Shown: positions 1-6,885 of the stretch, piece by piece | Layout of the letters: each line of letters opens with the position of its first letter | Position numbering within the stretch: position 1 is the first letter of the stretch | Source of the DNA: Lachnospiraceae bacterium | GTDB taxonomy: Bacteria; Bacillota; Clostridia; Lachnospirales; Lachnospiraceae | Direction of reading: 5' to 3' | DNA length: 13,928 nucleotides | Assembly (NCBI GenBank): GCA_900753685.1 | Contig: CAAEAB010000132.1 | Location: 1-13,928 of the forward strand | Notes under the pieces: model-generated | Told to the model about the DNA's origin: nothing | Database searches by the model: none | What the model saw: only the letters and a program-made list of their open reading frames with translations | Translations under genes and position numbers: made by a program

Positions 1-1249
1 CCGCCGCGCCGGTAGATTCTCCCAGAGGATCGTCAAAATCTTCATCCGACAGCTCATTAAAGCGGATACCGAGCCGTTTAATCATACGGGCCAGTTCTCG
101 GGTCGTCATGGCGTAATCCACATCCGGTACGCCGGCTGCGCTCTGGTCCGGACGGCCGATCTCGAATTTCTTTGCTGTACATGGCATGATGCTGACACTG
201 ACGATCTTCTTCGGATCAATACCCATCTTTTCCGCATAATAGGTTTTTAACACAGCGCCAAACATCTGCTGCGGTGATTTACAGGAAGAAAGATTCTCCG
301 TCATATCCGGGAAATAATGTTCGCAGTATTTAATCCAGCCCGGCGAACAGGATGTGATCATCGGGAGGACTCCGCCGTTCTGTACCCGGTCAAGGAATTC
401 ATGGGCTTCCTCCATAATCGTCAGATCCGCACTGAAATTTGTATCAAACACTTTATCAAAGCCGATGCGCCGAAGAGCTGCGGCCATCTTGCCTTCCACA
501 TCTGTTCCCATCGGATATCCGAATTCTTCACCGAGAGCGGCACGCACAGCCGGAGCGGTCTGTACACAGACATACTTCTCCGGATCGGCCACGGCGTCAA
601 GAACCTCGTCAATAAAATCTTTTTCTCTCAAAGCCCCTGTCGGACAGACGGCAATACACTGGCCACAGGATACGCAGCTTGTCTCACCGAGTCCCATGTC
701 AAAGGCCGAACCAATATAGGTTTTAAAGCCTCGCTCATTGGCTCCAATCACGCCGATGCCCTGAACCTTTTCACAGACAGCCACACAACGACGGCAGAGA
801 ATACATTTGCTGTTATCGCGAATCATATGGGCGGCAGAGGTATCAATTTCGCTTTCAAGCATCTCGCCGTCATATTTATGTTCATCGGTCACGCCCAGAT
901 CCCGGCAGAGCTGCTGCAATTCACAGTTTCCGCTTCGAACGCAGGAAAGACATTCCTTCCGGTGATTGGACAGAAGAAGCTGAAGTGTTTTTTTCCGCGA
1001 TTCTAAAACCTTCGGCGTATTGGTCCATACTTCCATGCCCTCATTAATCGGGTAAACGCAGGCCGTCACTAAAGTTCTTGCCCCCTTCACCTCAACCACA
1101 CACATACGGCAGGCGCCGATTTCATTAATCTCTTTTAAATAACACAAGGTCGGAATCTCTATATGTGCCAGTCTGGCCGCCTCAAGAATCGTGGAGCCGG
1201 CCGGAGCGGTTACATCCATACCATTGATTTTAATTGTAATATCGCTCAT
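1..1249 (-). CDS. hndD: [FeFe]-hydrogenase catalytic subunit HndD (partial, C-terminus beyond left edge)
   Basis: Catalytic subunit of a cytoplasmic NAD(P)-linked [FeFe]-hydrogenase that interconverts H2 with protons and electrons. My translation from the ATG at 1247-1249 stays open for 416 codons to the window edge. Domains in order: plant-type [2Fe-2S] ferredoxin (C36, C47, C50, C64); His-Cys cluster segment (H96, C100, C103, C109); two [4Fe-4S] clusters (C149/152/155/159 and C192/195/198/202); then the H-cluster domain with L1 TSCSPGW (299-305) and L2 MPCTAKKFE (355-363). The L3 motif, with two more H-cluster cysteines, should lie beyond the edge; family members are usually about 570-590 residues. 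The start follows a GGAGGG site and lies 14 nt after the hndC stop, so the two are co-transcribed. Oddity: the second Cys of the classical L1 Cys-Cys pair is Ser302. Family assignment is certain; bifurcation is inferred from operon content. Confidence 0.95.
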   Translation of the reverse strand, partial: MSDITIKINGMDVTAPAGSTILEAARLAHIEIPTLCYLKEINEIGACRMCVVEVKGARTLVTACVYPINEGMEVWTNTPKVLESRKKTLQLLLSNHRKECLSCVRSGNCELQQLCRDLGVTDEHKYDGEMLESEIDTSAAHMIRDNSKCILCRRCVAVCEKVQGIGVIGANERGFKTYIGSAFDMGLGETSCVSCGQCIAVCPTGALREKDFIDEVLDAVADPEKYVCVQTAPAVRAALGEEFGYPMGTDVEGKMAAALRRIGFDKVFDTNFSADLTIMEEAHEFLDRVQNGGVLPMITSCSPGWIKYCEHYFPDMTENLSSCKSPQQMFGAVLKTYYAEKMGIDPKKIVSVSIMPCTAKKFEIGRPDQSAAGVPDVDYAMTTRELARMIKRLGIRFNELSDEDFDDPLGESTGAA

Positions 1250-1263
1250 TTTTGTGCCCTCCA

Positions 1264-3054
1264 TTACTCTTTATAAATTGCGCCAAAGCGGCATTTTTCC
1301 ATACAAGCGCCACACTTGATGCACTTATCCTGATGAATCATATGCGGCTCCTTAACCTTGCCCTCAATAGCTCCCGCCGGACAGGTTCTTGCACAAAGTG
1401 TACATCCGCGGCACTTATCTGCATCAATATGGTAAGACAAAAGCGCTTTACAGACGCCGGCCGGACAATGCTTATCCACCACATGGGCCACATACTCATC
1501 CCTGAAATAACGCAGTGTGGACAATACCGGATTCGGAGCTGTCTGGCCCAGTCCGCAGAGGGAATTGTCCTTAATATAGTAAGCCAGTTCTTCCAGGCGA
1601 TCCAAATCTTCCAGGGTTCCCTGACCCTTTGTAATCTTATCCAGAATTTCATACATACGCTTTGTACCCACACGGCACGGCGTACATTTACCGCAGGATT
1701 CATCAACGGTAAATTCCAGGAAGAATTTAGCGATGTCTACCATACAGTTATCCTCGTCCATAACGATCAGACCGCCGGAACCCATCATGGAACCGATTTC
1801 GATCAGATTATCATAGTCGATCGGGATATCAAAATATTCGGCCGGGATACAGCCGCCGGACGGACCGCCGGTCTGCGCCGCCTTAAATTTTTTGCCATTT
1901 GGAATACCGCCGCCGATTTCCTCAACAACGGTACGCAGCGTCGTTCCCATAGGAATTTCCACAAGGCCGGTATTGTGAATCTTGCCGCCAAGGGCAAATA
2001 CCTTCGTTCCTTTGGATTTTTCCGTACCCATGGAGGCAAACCATTCAGCGCCGTTTAAAATAATCTGTGGAATATTGGCATAGGTTTCCACATTATTTAA
2101 AATCGTTGGAGAAGCAAACAAGCCTTTGACAGCCGGAAACGGCGGTCTCGGTCTCGGCTCACCCCGGTTGCCTTCGATGGAAACCATCAGGGCCGTTTCT
2201 TCACCGCAGACAAAAGCACCGGCGCCTAACCGCAGGTCGATATCAAAATCAAATCCCGTTCCGAAAATATCTTTACCGAGCAGACCGTATTCTCTGGCCT
2301 GTTTAATGGCAATTTCCAGACGTTTTACAGCAATCGGATATTCGGCACGGACATAAATATACCCCTGATTGGCTCCGATGGCATAGCCGGCGATGGCCAT
2401 AGCCTCCAGAACGACATGGGGATCGCCTTCAAGAACGGACCGGTCCATAAATGCTCCCGGATCGCCCTCGTCGGCGTTGCAACAGACGTATTTCTGAACT
2501 TCGCCCCGGTTGGAGGAAGCAAATTTCCATTTTAAGCCCGTCGGGAAACCGGCGCCGCCGCGTCCCCGCAGACCACTGTCCAGTATGATTTGGATAACCT
2601 CATCCGGCGTCATCTCAGTAAGTACCCGTCCCAGCGCTTCATAGCCGTTTGTTCCGATATATTCATCGATGTTTTCCGGATTAATGACGCCGCAGTTACG
2701 CAGGGCGATTCGATGCTGTTTCTTATAAAAATCTGTTTCTGAAAGGGATTTTACCCCCTCGTCTGTCAATGTTTCATCATAAACAAGCCGCTTGACCACA
2801 CGTCCCTTAAGCAGATGCTCTTCCACAATTTCCGGAATATCCTCTTCTTTAACCATGGAATAAAAGATAGCTTCCGGATAAACGACCATGATCGGTCCGA
2901 GGGCGCAAAGCCCGTGACAACCGGTCTGCACAACCGATACCTCTTTGCTCAATCCCTGTTTATCAAGTTCTCGTTTTAATTTTTCTAAAATTCTCTGGCT
3001 GCCGGAGGACGTACATCCTGTGCCACCGCATACCAGAACATGCGCACGATACAT
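1264..3054 (-). CDS. hndC: NAD(P)-reducing hydrogenase flavoprotein subunit HndC (NuoF-like)
   Basis: Diaphorase subunit of the hydrogenase: it binds FMN and NAD(P) and passes electrons between the nucleotide, ferredoxin-type clusters and HndD. It has 596 residues, as usual for HndC/HydB. Domains in order: thioredoxin-like [2Fe-2S] (C9, C14, C46, C50); NuoF/51-kDa core with the nucleotide-loop motif GRGGAGFPTG (164-173) and an acidic NADEGDPGAF stretch (193-202); SLBB-like segment; NuoF C-terminal [4Fe-4S] site (ESCGKCTPCR at 452-461, C500); C-terminal 2[4Fe-4S] ferredoxin domain (C548/551/554/558 and C578/581/584/588). The extra ferredoxin domain and N-terminal [2Fe-2S] domain separate HndC/HydB from respiratory NuoF. 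The ATG is preceded by AAGGAGG; hndB stops 17 nt upstream. Cofactor preference (NADH or NADPH) cannot be read safely from sequence. Confidence 0.96.
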   Translation of the reverse strand: MYRAHVLVCGGTGCTSSGSQRILEKLKRELDKQGLSKEVSVVQTGCHGLCALGPIMVVYPEAIFYSMVKEEDIPEIVEEHLLKGRVVKRLVYDETLTDEGVKSLSETDFYKKQHRIALRNCGVINPENIDEYIGTNGYEALGRVLTEMTPDEVIQIILDSGLRGRGGAGFPTGLKWKFASSNRGEVQKYVCCNADEGDPGAFMDRSVLEGDPHVVLEAMAIAGYAIGANQGYIYVRAEYPIAVKRLEIAIKQAREYGLLGKDIFGTGFDFDIDLRLGAGAFVCGEETALMVSIEGNRGEPRPRPPFPAVKGLFASPTILNNVETYANIPQIILNGAEWFASMGTEKSKGTKVFALGGKIHNTGLVEIPMGTTLRTVVEEIGGGIPNGKKFKAAQTGGPSGGCIPAEYFDIPIDYDNLIEIGSMMGSGGLIVMDEDNCMVDIAKFFLEFTVDESCGKCTPCRVGTKRMYEILDKITKGQGTLEDLDRLEELAYYIKDNSLCGLGQTAPNPVLSTLRYFRDEYVAHVVDKHCPAGVCKALLSYHIDADKCRGCTLCARTCPAGAIEGKVKEPHMIHQDKCIKCGACMEKCRFGAIYKE

Positions 3055-3071
3055 AGAACGCTGCCTCCTTA

Positions 3072-3443
3072 CTATAATTCTGTTTCATTTAATGTATATT
3101 TTCCCAACACGTGTCCCCGGACCAAATGCTGCTCCAGCATTTCCATGGCCTTATCCACGTTCATTTTCACATAAGTCACCTTTTCCTTGCCCGGTTCAAG
3201 CACTTCGACGATCGGCTCATACTGACACAGTCCGATACATCCGGTCTGAGTTACGACCACATTGCCCATACCCCGTTTCTGAACCTCATCGGCCAGGACA
3301 TTAAGCACCGGTCTCGCACCGCTGGCGATACCGCAGGTCGCCATGCCGACAATGACCCGGGTCTGACCCGAATCTTCGGAACGCATGCCGACTTTTCCCT
3401 GCATCCTCTCGCGAATAGCCTTTAATTCTTCAAGCGATTTCAT
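3072..3443 (-). CDS. hndB: HndB-type thioredoxin-fold ferredoxin subunit of the hydrogenase
   Basis: Small (123 aa) accessory subunit of the Hnd complex with a thioredoxin-like [2Fe-2S] ferredoxin fold, like the N-terminus of HndC. Visible features are an N-terminal helix (SLEELKAIRERM, 3-14), the MATCGIASGAR segment (C37), and the TGCIGLCQYEP segment (C69, C73). Only three of the four cysteines expected of a classical thioredoxin-like [2Fe-2S] site are seen, so cluster binding may be weak, use another ligand, or be absent. The ATG follows a clear AGGAGGT site; the upstream HATPase gene stops 20 nt before the start. Its position directly before hndC is the usual hndABCD order. Family call is firm; the electron-transfer role is inferred. 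Confidence 0.9.
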   Translation of the reverse strand: MKSLEELKAIRERMQGKVGMRSEDSGQTRVIVGMATCGIASGARPVLNVLADEVQKRGMGNVVVTQTGCIGLCQYEPIVEVLEPGKEKVTYVKMNVDKAMEMLEQHLVRGHVLGKYTLNETEL

Positions 3444-3463
3444 AATAATAGCTACCTCCTAAT

Positions 3464-4021
3464 TTATATGATGGCCCCGCCATCCACGTCCATTTTATTC
3501 TCCGTTAAATATTCCCGTATGTATTCGGCAACCTCCGGTGTGTCCAGAGGAATGCCTCCGAGAATCTCTTTCATCTGACACGTATCCAGAACAAATTCCT
3601 TCTCATCATAGCGATAGGTATAACGAAAATCTGTCTCCGGGTGGAAATGAATCAGTGTATATATCGTTCCGCTGACATCCCCCAAAGGCATCCTGTCAAT
3701 GTGATTCAGCTGGAATTTCGCCAAAACCACCGTACCTTCTCCGATTTTTGAATCAATTCGAAAGCTTCCGCCGGCGCTTAGCGCCGCCATCTTAAAAAAC
3801 GGAATTCCAAGACCTACCTTCCGTGTTGTCCGCGTCGTAAAAAAAGGGTCCTCCACCTGATCCAGCTGCTCTTCGCTCATGCCGCAGCCATCATCTTTAA
3901 TGCCAATTGTCAGCAGATTTTCCCGGGTATCCACGAAAACACTAATTTCCACAAGTGAAGCCCCGGCCCGGGTGGAATTCTCCGCAACATCAAGAATATT
4001 TAAGGATATCTCTGTCATCAT
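3464..4021 (-). CDS. Orphan HATPase-fold (GHKL) protein embedded in the hydrogenase operon
   Basis: A 185-residue protein that is essentially a single GHKL/histidine-kinase-type ATP-binding domain. Visible boxes are an N-box (LDVAENSTRA, E14/N15), a G1 box (DDGCGM, 43-48), an F-box-like segment (EDPFFTTR, 57-64) and a G2 box (KVGLGIPF, 68-75). A short C-terminal region (about 115-185) has no domain I recognise. There is no dimerisation/phosphoacceptor His domain, sensor domain or membrane segment, so it is not a complete histidine kinase. It could act on a partner as a Ser/Thr or protein-His kinase, or be an ATP-dependent assembly or regulatory factor. The start is ATG-ATG just after the hndA stop (2-nt gap) without a good Shine-Dalgarno, suggesting translational coupling to hndA. 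The ATP-binding fold is firm; the function is unknown. Confidence 0.88.
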   Translation of the reverse strand: MMTEISLNILDVAENSTRAGASLVEISVFVDTRENLLTIGIKDDGCGMSEEQLDQVEDPFFTTRTTRKVGLGIPFFKMAALSAGGSFRIDSKIGEGTVVLAKFQLNHIDRMPLGDVSGTIYTLIHFHPETDFRYTYRYDEKEFVLDTCQMKEILGGIPLDTPEVAEYIREYLTENKMDVDGGAII

Positions 4022-4023
4022 CG

Positions 4024-4518
4024 TTAATCATATTTTGCCAGGATGGCTTCAACATCGTCCACAGACAGCCGTCCGTAAACCTCATCATTAATCATCATGA
4101 CCGGCGCTAATCCACAGGCGCCAACACAGCGACAGGCATCCAAAGAAAACTTTCCGTCCGGCGTACATTCTCCGCCCACGATGCCGAGTAAATCCATCAG
4201 CTTATTATAAATATCTCCGGATCCTTTGACATAACAGGCGGTTCCCAGACAGACCGAAATCTGATAACGTCCCTTCGGATTCAACGCAAACTGGGAATAG
4301 AAGGTTGCCACACCATAAATTTTTTCCAGTGGAACATGAAGTTCATCGGAAATCATCGTCTGGACTTCAATCGGCAGGTAACCGTAGATTTCCTGGGCTT
4401 TCTGCATGATCGGCATCAAAGAGCCCTTTTCGTTTCGAAGCTCATCGATGACCGAAAGCAGCGCCTCTTTCTGCTCTGCTGTTCCACTGAAGGGAACGCT
4501 TTGTTTCTTACTTCCCAA
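4024..4518 (-). CDS. hndA: Hydrogenase [2Fe-2S] subunit HndA (NuoE-like)
   Basis: 24-kDa NuoE-type [2Fe-2S] ferredoxin subunit of the hydrogenase; it relays electrons near the HndC flavin. Cluster ligands appear as CLGTAC (C90, C95) and CRCVGAC (C131, C135), the normal NuoE spacing. The N-terminal helical region contains the YGYLPIEV and YGVATFYSQF signatures of the family. Start choice: the frame also has a GTG at 4525-4527, but that GTG lies inside the Shine-Dalgarno AAGAGGTGA. The TTG at 4516-4518 lies about 6 nt after it and is the better start, giving 164 residues. This is the first gene of the hnd operon, about 25 nt downstream of the predicted transcription start, and is followed at once by the HATPase gene. 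Confidence 0.95.
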   Translation of the reverse strand: MGSKKQSVPFSGTAEQKEALLSVIDELRNEKGSLMPIMQKAQEIYGYLPIEVQTMISDELHVPLEKIYGVATFYSQFALNPKGRYQISVCLGTACYVKGSGDIYNKLMDLLGIVGGECTPDGKFSLDACRCVGACGLAPVMMINDEVYGRLSVDDVEAILAKYD

Positions 4519-4522
4519 AATA

Positions 4523-4531
4523 ATCACCTCT
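4523..4531 (-). promoter_or_regulatory. Ribosome binding site that decides the hndA start (TTG)
   Basis: Read on the minus strand, this is AAGAGGTGA. It overlaps the possible GTG start at 4525-4527 and is correctly spaced from the TTG at 4516-4518, so TTG is favoured as the hndA initiation codon. Confidence 0.65.
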
Positions 4532-4549
4532 TAATTGATTTAATAATTA

Positions 4550-4580
4550 ATTATACCATTGTTTTTGTAAAATTTCTACA
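4550..4580 (-). promoter_or_regulatory. Predicted promoter of the hnd operon (extended -10)
   Basis: On the minus strand the -10 box is a perfect TATAAT (4550-4555), preceded by TGG to give the extended form TGGTATAAT. The best -35 candidate is TGTAGA (4575-4580) with a long 19-bp spacer, so the extended -10 probably compensates for a weak -35. Transcription would start near 4543, leaving about 25 nt of leader before the hndA TTG. The -35 region lies inside the operator-like sequence at 4565-4581. Confidence 0.7.
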
Positions 4581-4581
4581 T
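4565..4581. promoter_or_regulatory. Operator-like sequence, copy 1 (hnd side)
   Basis: A 17-bp imperfect palindrome, TTGTAAAATTTCTACAT, with the form TGTA-N7-TACA. It matches the reverse complement of copy 2 (4596-4612) at 15 of 17 positions. It covers the -35/spacer region of the hnd promoter. It is probably bound by a dimeric regulator; the regulator is not identified. Confidence 0.55.
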
Positions 4582-4595
4582 ACATGAAGTAAACG

Positions 4596-4612
4596 ATGTA
4601 CAATTTTTACAA
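4596..4612. promoter_or_regulatory. Operator-like sequence, copy 2 (sensor operon side)
   Basis: ATGTACAATTTTTACAA, again TGTA-N7-TACA, in inverted orientation to copy 1. The two centres (4573 and 4604) are 31 bp apart, close to three turns of B-DNA, so proteins on both copies would face the same side. It covers the -35 region of the plus-strand promoter. Confidence 0.55.
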
Positions 4613-4626
4613 ATTCATGGTATAAT
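4597..4626 (+). promoter_or_regulatory. Predicted promoter of the sensor operon (extended -10)
   Basis: The -10 box is a perfect TATAAT (4621-4626) preceded by TGG (extended -10). TGTACA (4597-4602) is a 4-of-6 match to the -35 consensus with an 18-bp spacer. The predicted start is near 4633, about 33 nt before the ATG at 4666. The arrangement mirrors the hnd promoter on the other strand almost base for base. Confidence 0.7.
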
Positions 4627-4665
4627 CAAATTAATTGTATAAACCCTAATAACAGGAGGAGCAAT

Positions 4666-5022
4666 ATGACAGTTCAATCCATAAAAGAGTTATTAAACGC
4701 CCACGTACTGGGCGGAGAAGAAATGCTTGACCGTGAGGTTTACACCGCCTGCGGTTCGGATATGATGAGCGATGTCCTTGCCCATGTGGACGATCAGGCC
4801 GTCCTCATCACCGGTCTGTGTAATCCTCAGGTTCTGCGCACCGCGGAAATGATGGACATTGTCTGTGTCATCATGGTGCGGAATAAGCAGCCGGACGACG
4901 CCATGATCCAGATGGCGACAGAACGGGGTATTTGTCTGCTGGCCACATCGCTGCCTATGTTTTCAACTTGCGGACTTCTCTATGAAGCCGGACTTCGGGG
5001 AGGTGCTTCTCATGGAAAATAG
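4666..5022 (+). CDS. DRTGG-domain protein (first of two)
   Basis: A small cytoplasmic protein of 118 residues that looks like a stand-alone DRTGG domain. This domain is otherwise found in phosphotransacetylase-type and CBS-containing proteins, where it is thought to bind ligands or partners. Supporting features are the N-terminal MTVQSIKELLNA helix, the DMMSDVLAHV segment (32-41), the hydrophobic VCVIMVR strand (66-72), PDDAMIQMA (76-84) and the terminal strand GICLLATSLPMF (88-99). The second DRTGG protein (6886-7221) is a clear paralogue with the same landmarks. It is the first gene of the sensor operon; the ATG has a good AGGAGG site 6 nt upstream, and its end overlaps the next gene by 11 nt. 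No catalytic motif is seen. A signalling or ligand-binding role next to the HydS-like protein is inferred. Confidence 0.85.
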   Translation: MTVQSIKELLNAHVLGGEEMLDREVYTACGSDMMSDVLAHVDDQAVLITGLCNPQVLRTAEMMDIVCVIMVRNKQPDDAMIQMATERGICLLATSLPMFSTCGLLYEAGLRGGASHGK

Positions 5023-5443
5023 CCTCATGACTTTAAAATATCATGTATCCCCGACAGATTTCACGCGGGCCGGCGAAGCTAGTAGCGATGTCAAAAACAA
5101 ATTAAAAAAGCTTGGCGTTCCGCCGGAAATCATCCGTAAAGTAGCCATCGCCATGTATGAGGGCGAAATCAATATGGTCATCCATGCCAACGGCGGTGAC
5201 ATTTCCGTAGATATCCCCCCGGACACTATCCATATGGAATTAAAGGATGTGGGACCCGGTATTGTAGACATCGACAAAGCCATGCAAGCCGGTTACTCTA
5301 CCGCTCCGGACGATGTCCGCTCTCTTGGTTTCGGAGCCGGCATGGGCCTGCCGAATATGAAAAAAAATTCCGACACTATGGACATCCAAACGATACTTGG
5401 AAAGGGAACGACCGTAACCATGACGGTAAATATGCCGGAATAA
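5012..5443 (+). CDS. HATPase/anti-sigma-factor-like ATP-binding protein
   Basis: A 143-residue single-domain GHKL ATPase resembling the RsbW/SpoIIAB anti-sigma (Ser/Thr kinase) family. The N-box is in MYEGEINMVIHANGG (46-60), the G1 box is DVGPGI (80-85), and a glycine-rich G2 loop reads GFGAGMGLPNMKK (106-118). Start choice: the frame is open back to an ATG at 4982, but the ATG at 5012 has a GGGGAGGTG site about 7 nt upstream and begins where homology would; the earlier residues are mostly read from the end of the DRTGG gene. It overlaps the DRTGG stop by 11 nt, so translation is probably coupled. No partner anti-anti-sigma or sigma gene is in the window. It may phosphorylate or sequester a protein in response to the HydS-like protein; that is inference. 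Confidence 0.87.
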   Translation: MENSLMTLKYHVSPTDFTRAGEASSDVKNKLKKLGVPPEIIRKVAIAMYEGEINMVIHANGGDISVDIPPDTIHMELKDVGPGIVDIDKAMQAGYSTAPDDVRSLGFGAGMGLPNMKKNSDTMDIQTILGKGTTVTMTVNMPE

Positions 5444-5467
5444 GAATTAGGAAAGGATGGTGTGTTT

Positions 5468-6883
5468 ATGGATAATCCAAAATTCTTCCACTCCGTCTAT
5501 TTAAATGAAGAATTATGCAACGGCTGTATCAACTGCATCAAACGCTGTCCAACCCAGGCCATCCGTGTGCGTAACGGAAAAGCTGTAATTACAAGCCAGT
5601 TTTGTATTGACTGCGGTGAATGTGTGCGTATCTGTGCCCATCACGCCAAACGCATCCATTATGACCAGCCGGATATTCTGAGAAATTATAAATATACGGT
5701 AGCCCTTCCGGCGCCGTCCCTGTACAGTCAGTTTAATAACCTGGAAGATATCAATATTGTACTGACTGCTTTACTTTATATGGGTTTTGATGATGTTTTT
5801 GAAGTGGCTGCCGCCGCCGAAATCGTCTCAGAAATGTCCCGAAAATACATTGCCGAACACCCGGAAAAATGGCCCCTTATCAGCACTGCCTGTCCTTCAG
5901 TGGTCCGTCTAATTCGTGTGCGTTTCCCGAATCTCATTGACCACCTGCTGCCAATGAACCCTCCCGTGGAGGTGGCCGCCCGGCTAGCCCGAAAACATGC
6001 TATCGAAAAGACCGGCCTGGCTTCCGAGGACATCGGCATCATTTTTATCTCCCCGTGCCCTTCCAAAGTTACTTACGCAAAAGAACCTTTAGGCACGACT
6101 AAAAGCGCCATTGACGGCGTACTTGCCATCAAGAATATTTATCCGATGCTCCTTCCTCTGATGCTGGAAGCAGAAAAAGCCCCGAAAAATCTGGCCCATG
6201 CCGGTCAGATTGGCGTTGGCTGGGGCAGCCATGGCGGTGAAGCTGCCGGAATCGTCACAGACAATTATCTGGCGGCTGACGGTATCGATAATGTTATCCG
6301 TGTTCTTGAGGATCTGGAGGATGAAAAATTTTCCAATCTATCCTTTATCGAATTAAACTCCTGCGACGGCGGCTGTGTCGGCGGTGTTCTCACCGTAGAA
6401 AACCCATATGTTGCCCAAGCAAAGCTGAAAAAGCTGAACCGCCATCTGCCTGAGATTGTGACCCGGGCTCCGGCAGACCTGACGGCGGATGAAATCAACT
6501 GGAGCCAGGATGTTGAATATCTGCCGGTATACCGGCTCGGTACTTCCATGAAAGAAAGCATTATGATGATGAACCGGGTAGAAAGGCTCTGCCAGAAGTT
6601 TCCTGGACTGGACTGCGGCGCCTGCGGCGCGCCAACCTGTAAGGCGCTGGCCGAAGATATCGTCCGGGGAAAAGCAAACGAAACCTATTGTATTCATATA
6701 TTAAAGGATCAGATTCATGCCCTGACCCGCAGTATGAATTCTCTGGTCAACAGCGCTTCCGCCTATGAAGTGAAGGGAAACGATTATCGGTACATATTTA
6801 AACAGTATCTTAAAACACTACTTTATGATATTTCTCTTTTGGACAACGCGCTGAACCTTAATAAAGAAGAGAAGGATGGATAA
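5468..6883 (+). CDS. HydS-like putative sensory [FeFe]-hydrogenase homologue (no PAS domain)
   Basis: A cytoplasmic iron-sulfur protein with an H-cluster-type domain. Residues here are numbered from the GTG at 5462. Domains: 2[4Fe-4S] ferredoxin (C19/22/25/29 and C48/51/54/58); H-domain with L1 STACPSV (C144), L2 SPCPSK (C199) and L3 ELNSCDGGCVGG (C301, C305); then a PF04060-like [4Fe-4S] module with spacing C-x2-C-x4-C-x16-C (C385, C388, C393, C410); a helical tail follows. All four H-cluster ligand cysteines are present, and C144 to C199 is the same 55-residue spacing as in classical enzymes. The residue before C144, normally the proton-relay Cys, is Ala143. This is the pattern of group C/D 'HydS' proteins, which have poor catalysis and a proposed sensing role. 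Unlike group C it has no PAS domain, so it resembles group D. Start: ATG at 5468 is about 10 nt after AGGAAAGGA; GTG at 5462 is too close. Confidence 0.92.
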   Translation: MDNPKFFHSVYLNEELCNGCINCIKRCPTQAIRVRNGKAVITSQFCIDCGECVRICAHHAKRIHYDQPDILRNYKYTVALPAPSLYSQFNNLEDINIVLTALLYMGFDDVFEVAAAAEIVSEMSRKYIAEHPEKWPLISTACPSVVRLIRVRFPNLIDHLLPMNPPVEVAARLARKHAIEKTGLASEDIGIIFISPCPSKVTYAKEPLGTTKSAIDGVLAIKNIYPMLLPLMLEAEKAPKNLAHAGQIGVGWGSHGGEAAGIVTDNYLAADGIDNVIRVLEDLEDEKFSNLSFIELNSCDGGCVGGVLTVENPYVAQAKLKKLNRHLPEIVTRAPADLTADEINWSQDVEYLPVYRLGTSMKESIMMMNRVERLCQKFPGLDCGACGAPTCKALAEDIVRGKANETYCIHILKDQIHALTRSMNSLVNSASAYEVKGNDYRYIFKQYLKTLLYDISLLDNALNLNKEEKDG

Positions 6884-6885
6884 CT

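Noticed and set aside
317..1006. A 229-codon plus-strand open frame.
   Set aside because: It lies wholly opposite hndD, whose minus-strand translation shows all expected iron-sulfur and H-cluster motifs. The plus-strand product has no recognisable domain and no suitable ribosome site.
1252..2058. A 268-codon plus-strand open frame.
   Set aside because: It is antisense to the conserved C-terminal half of hndC and has no domain features; it is a shadow of a real gene.
4565..4612. The two operator copies as Rex (NADH-sensing repressor) sites, which would suit a hydrogenase.
   Set aside because: Clostridial Rex sites are close to TTGTTAA-N4-TTAACAA. The copies here are TGTA-N7-TACA and lack TTAA half-sites, so the regulator is left unnamed.
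4606..4626. TTTACA (4606-4611) as the -35 box for the plus-strand promoter.
   Set aside because: Its spacer to TATAAT is only 9 bp, too short for sigma-A. TGTACA at 4597-4602 with 18 bp fits better.
4982..5011. An earlier start for the HATPase/anti-sigma-like gene at 4982.
   Set aside because: It has no ribosome site at correct spacing, and the extra residues come from the end of the DRTGG gene. The ATG at 5012 has a strong site.
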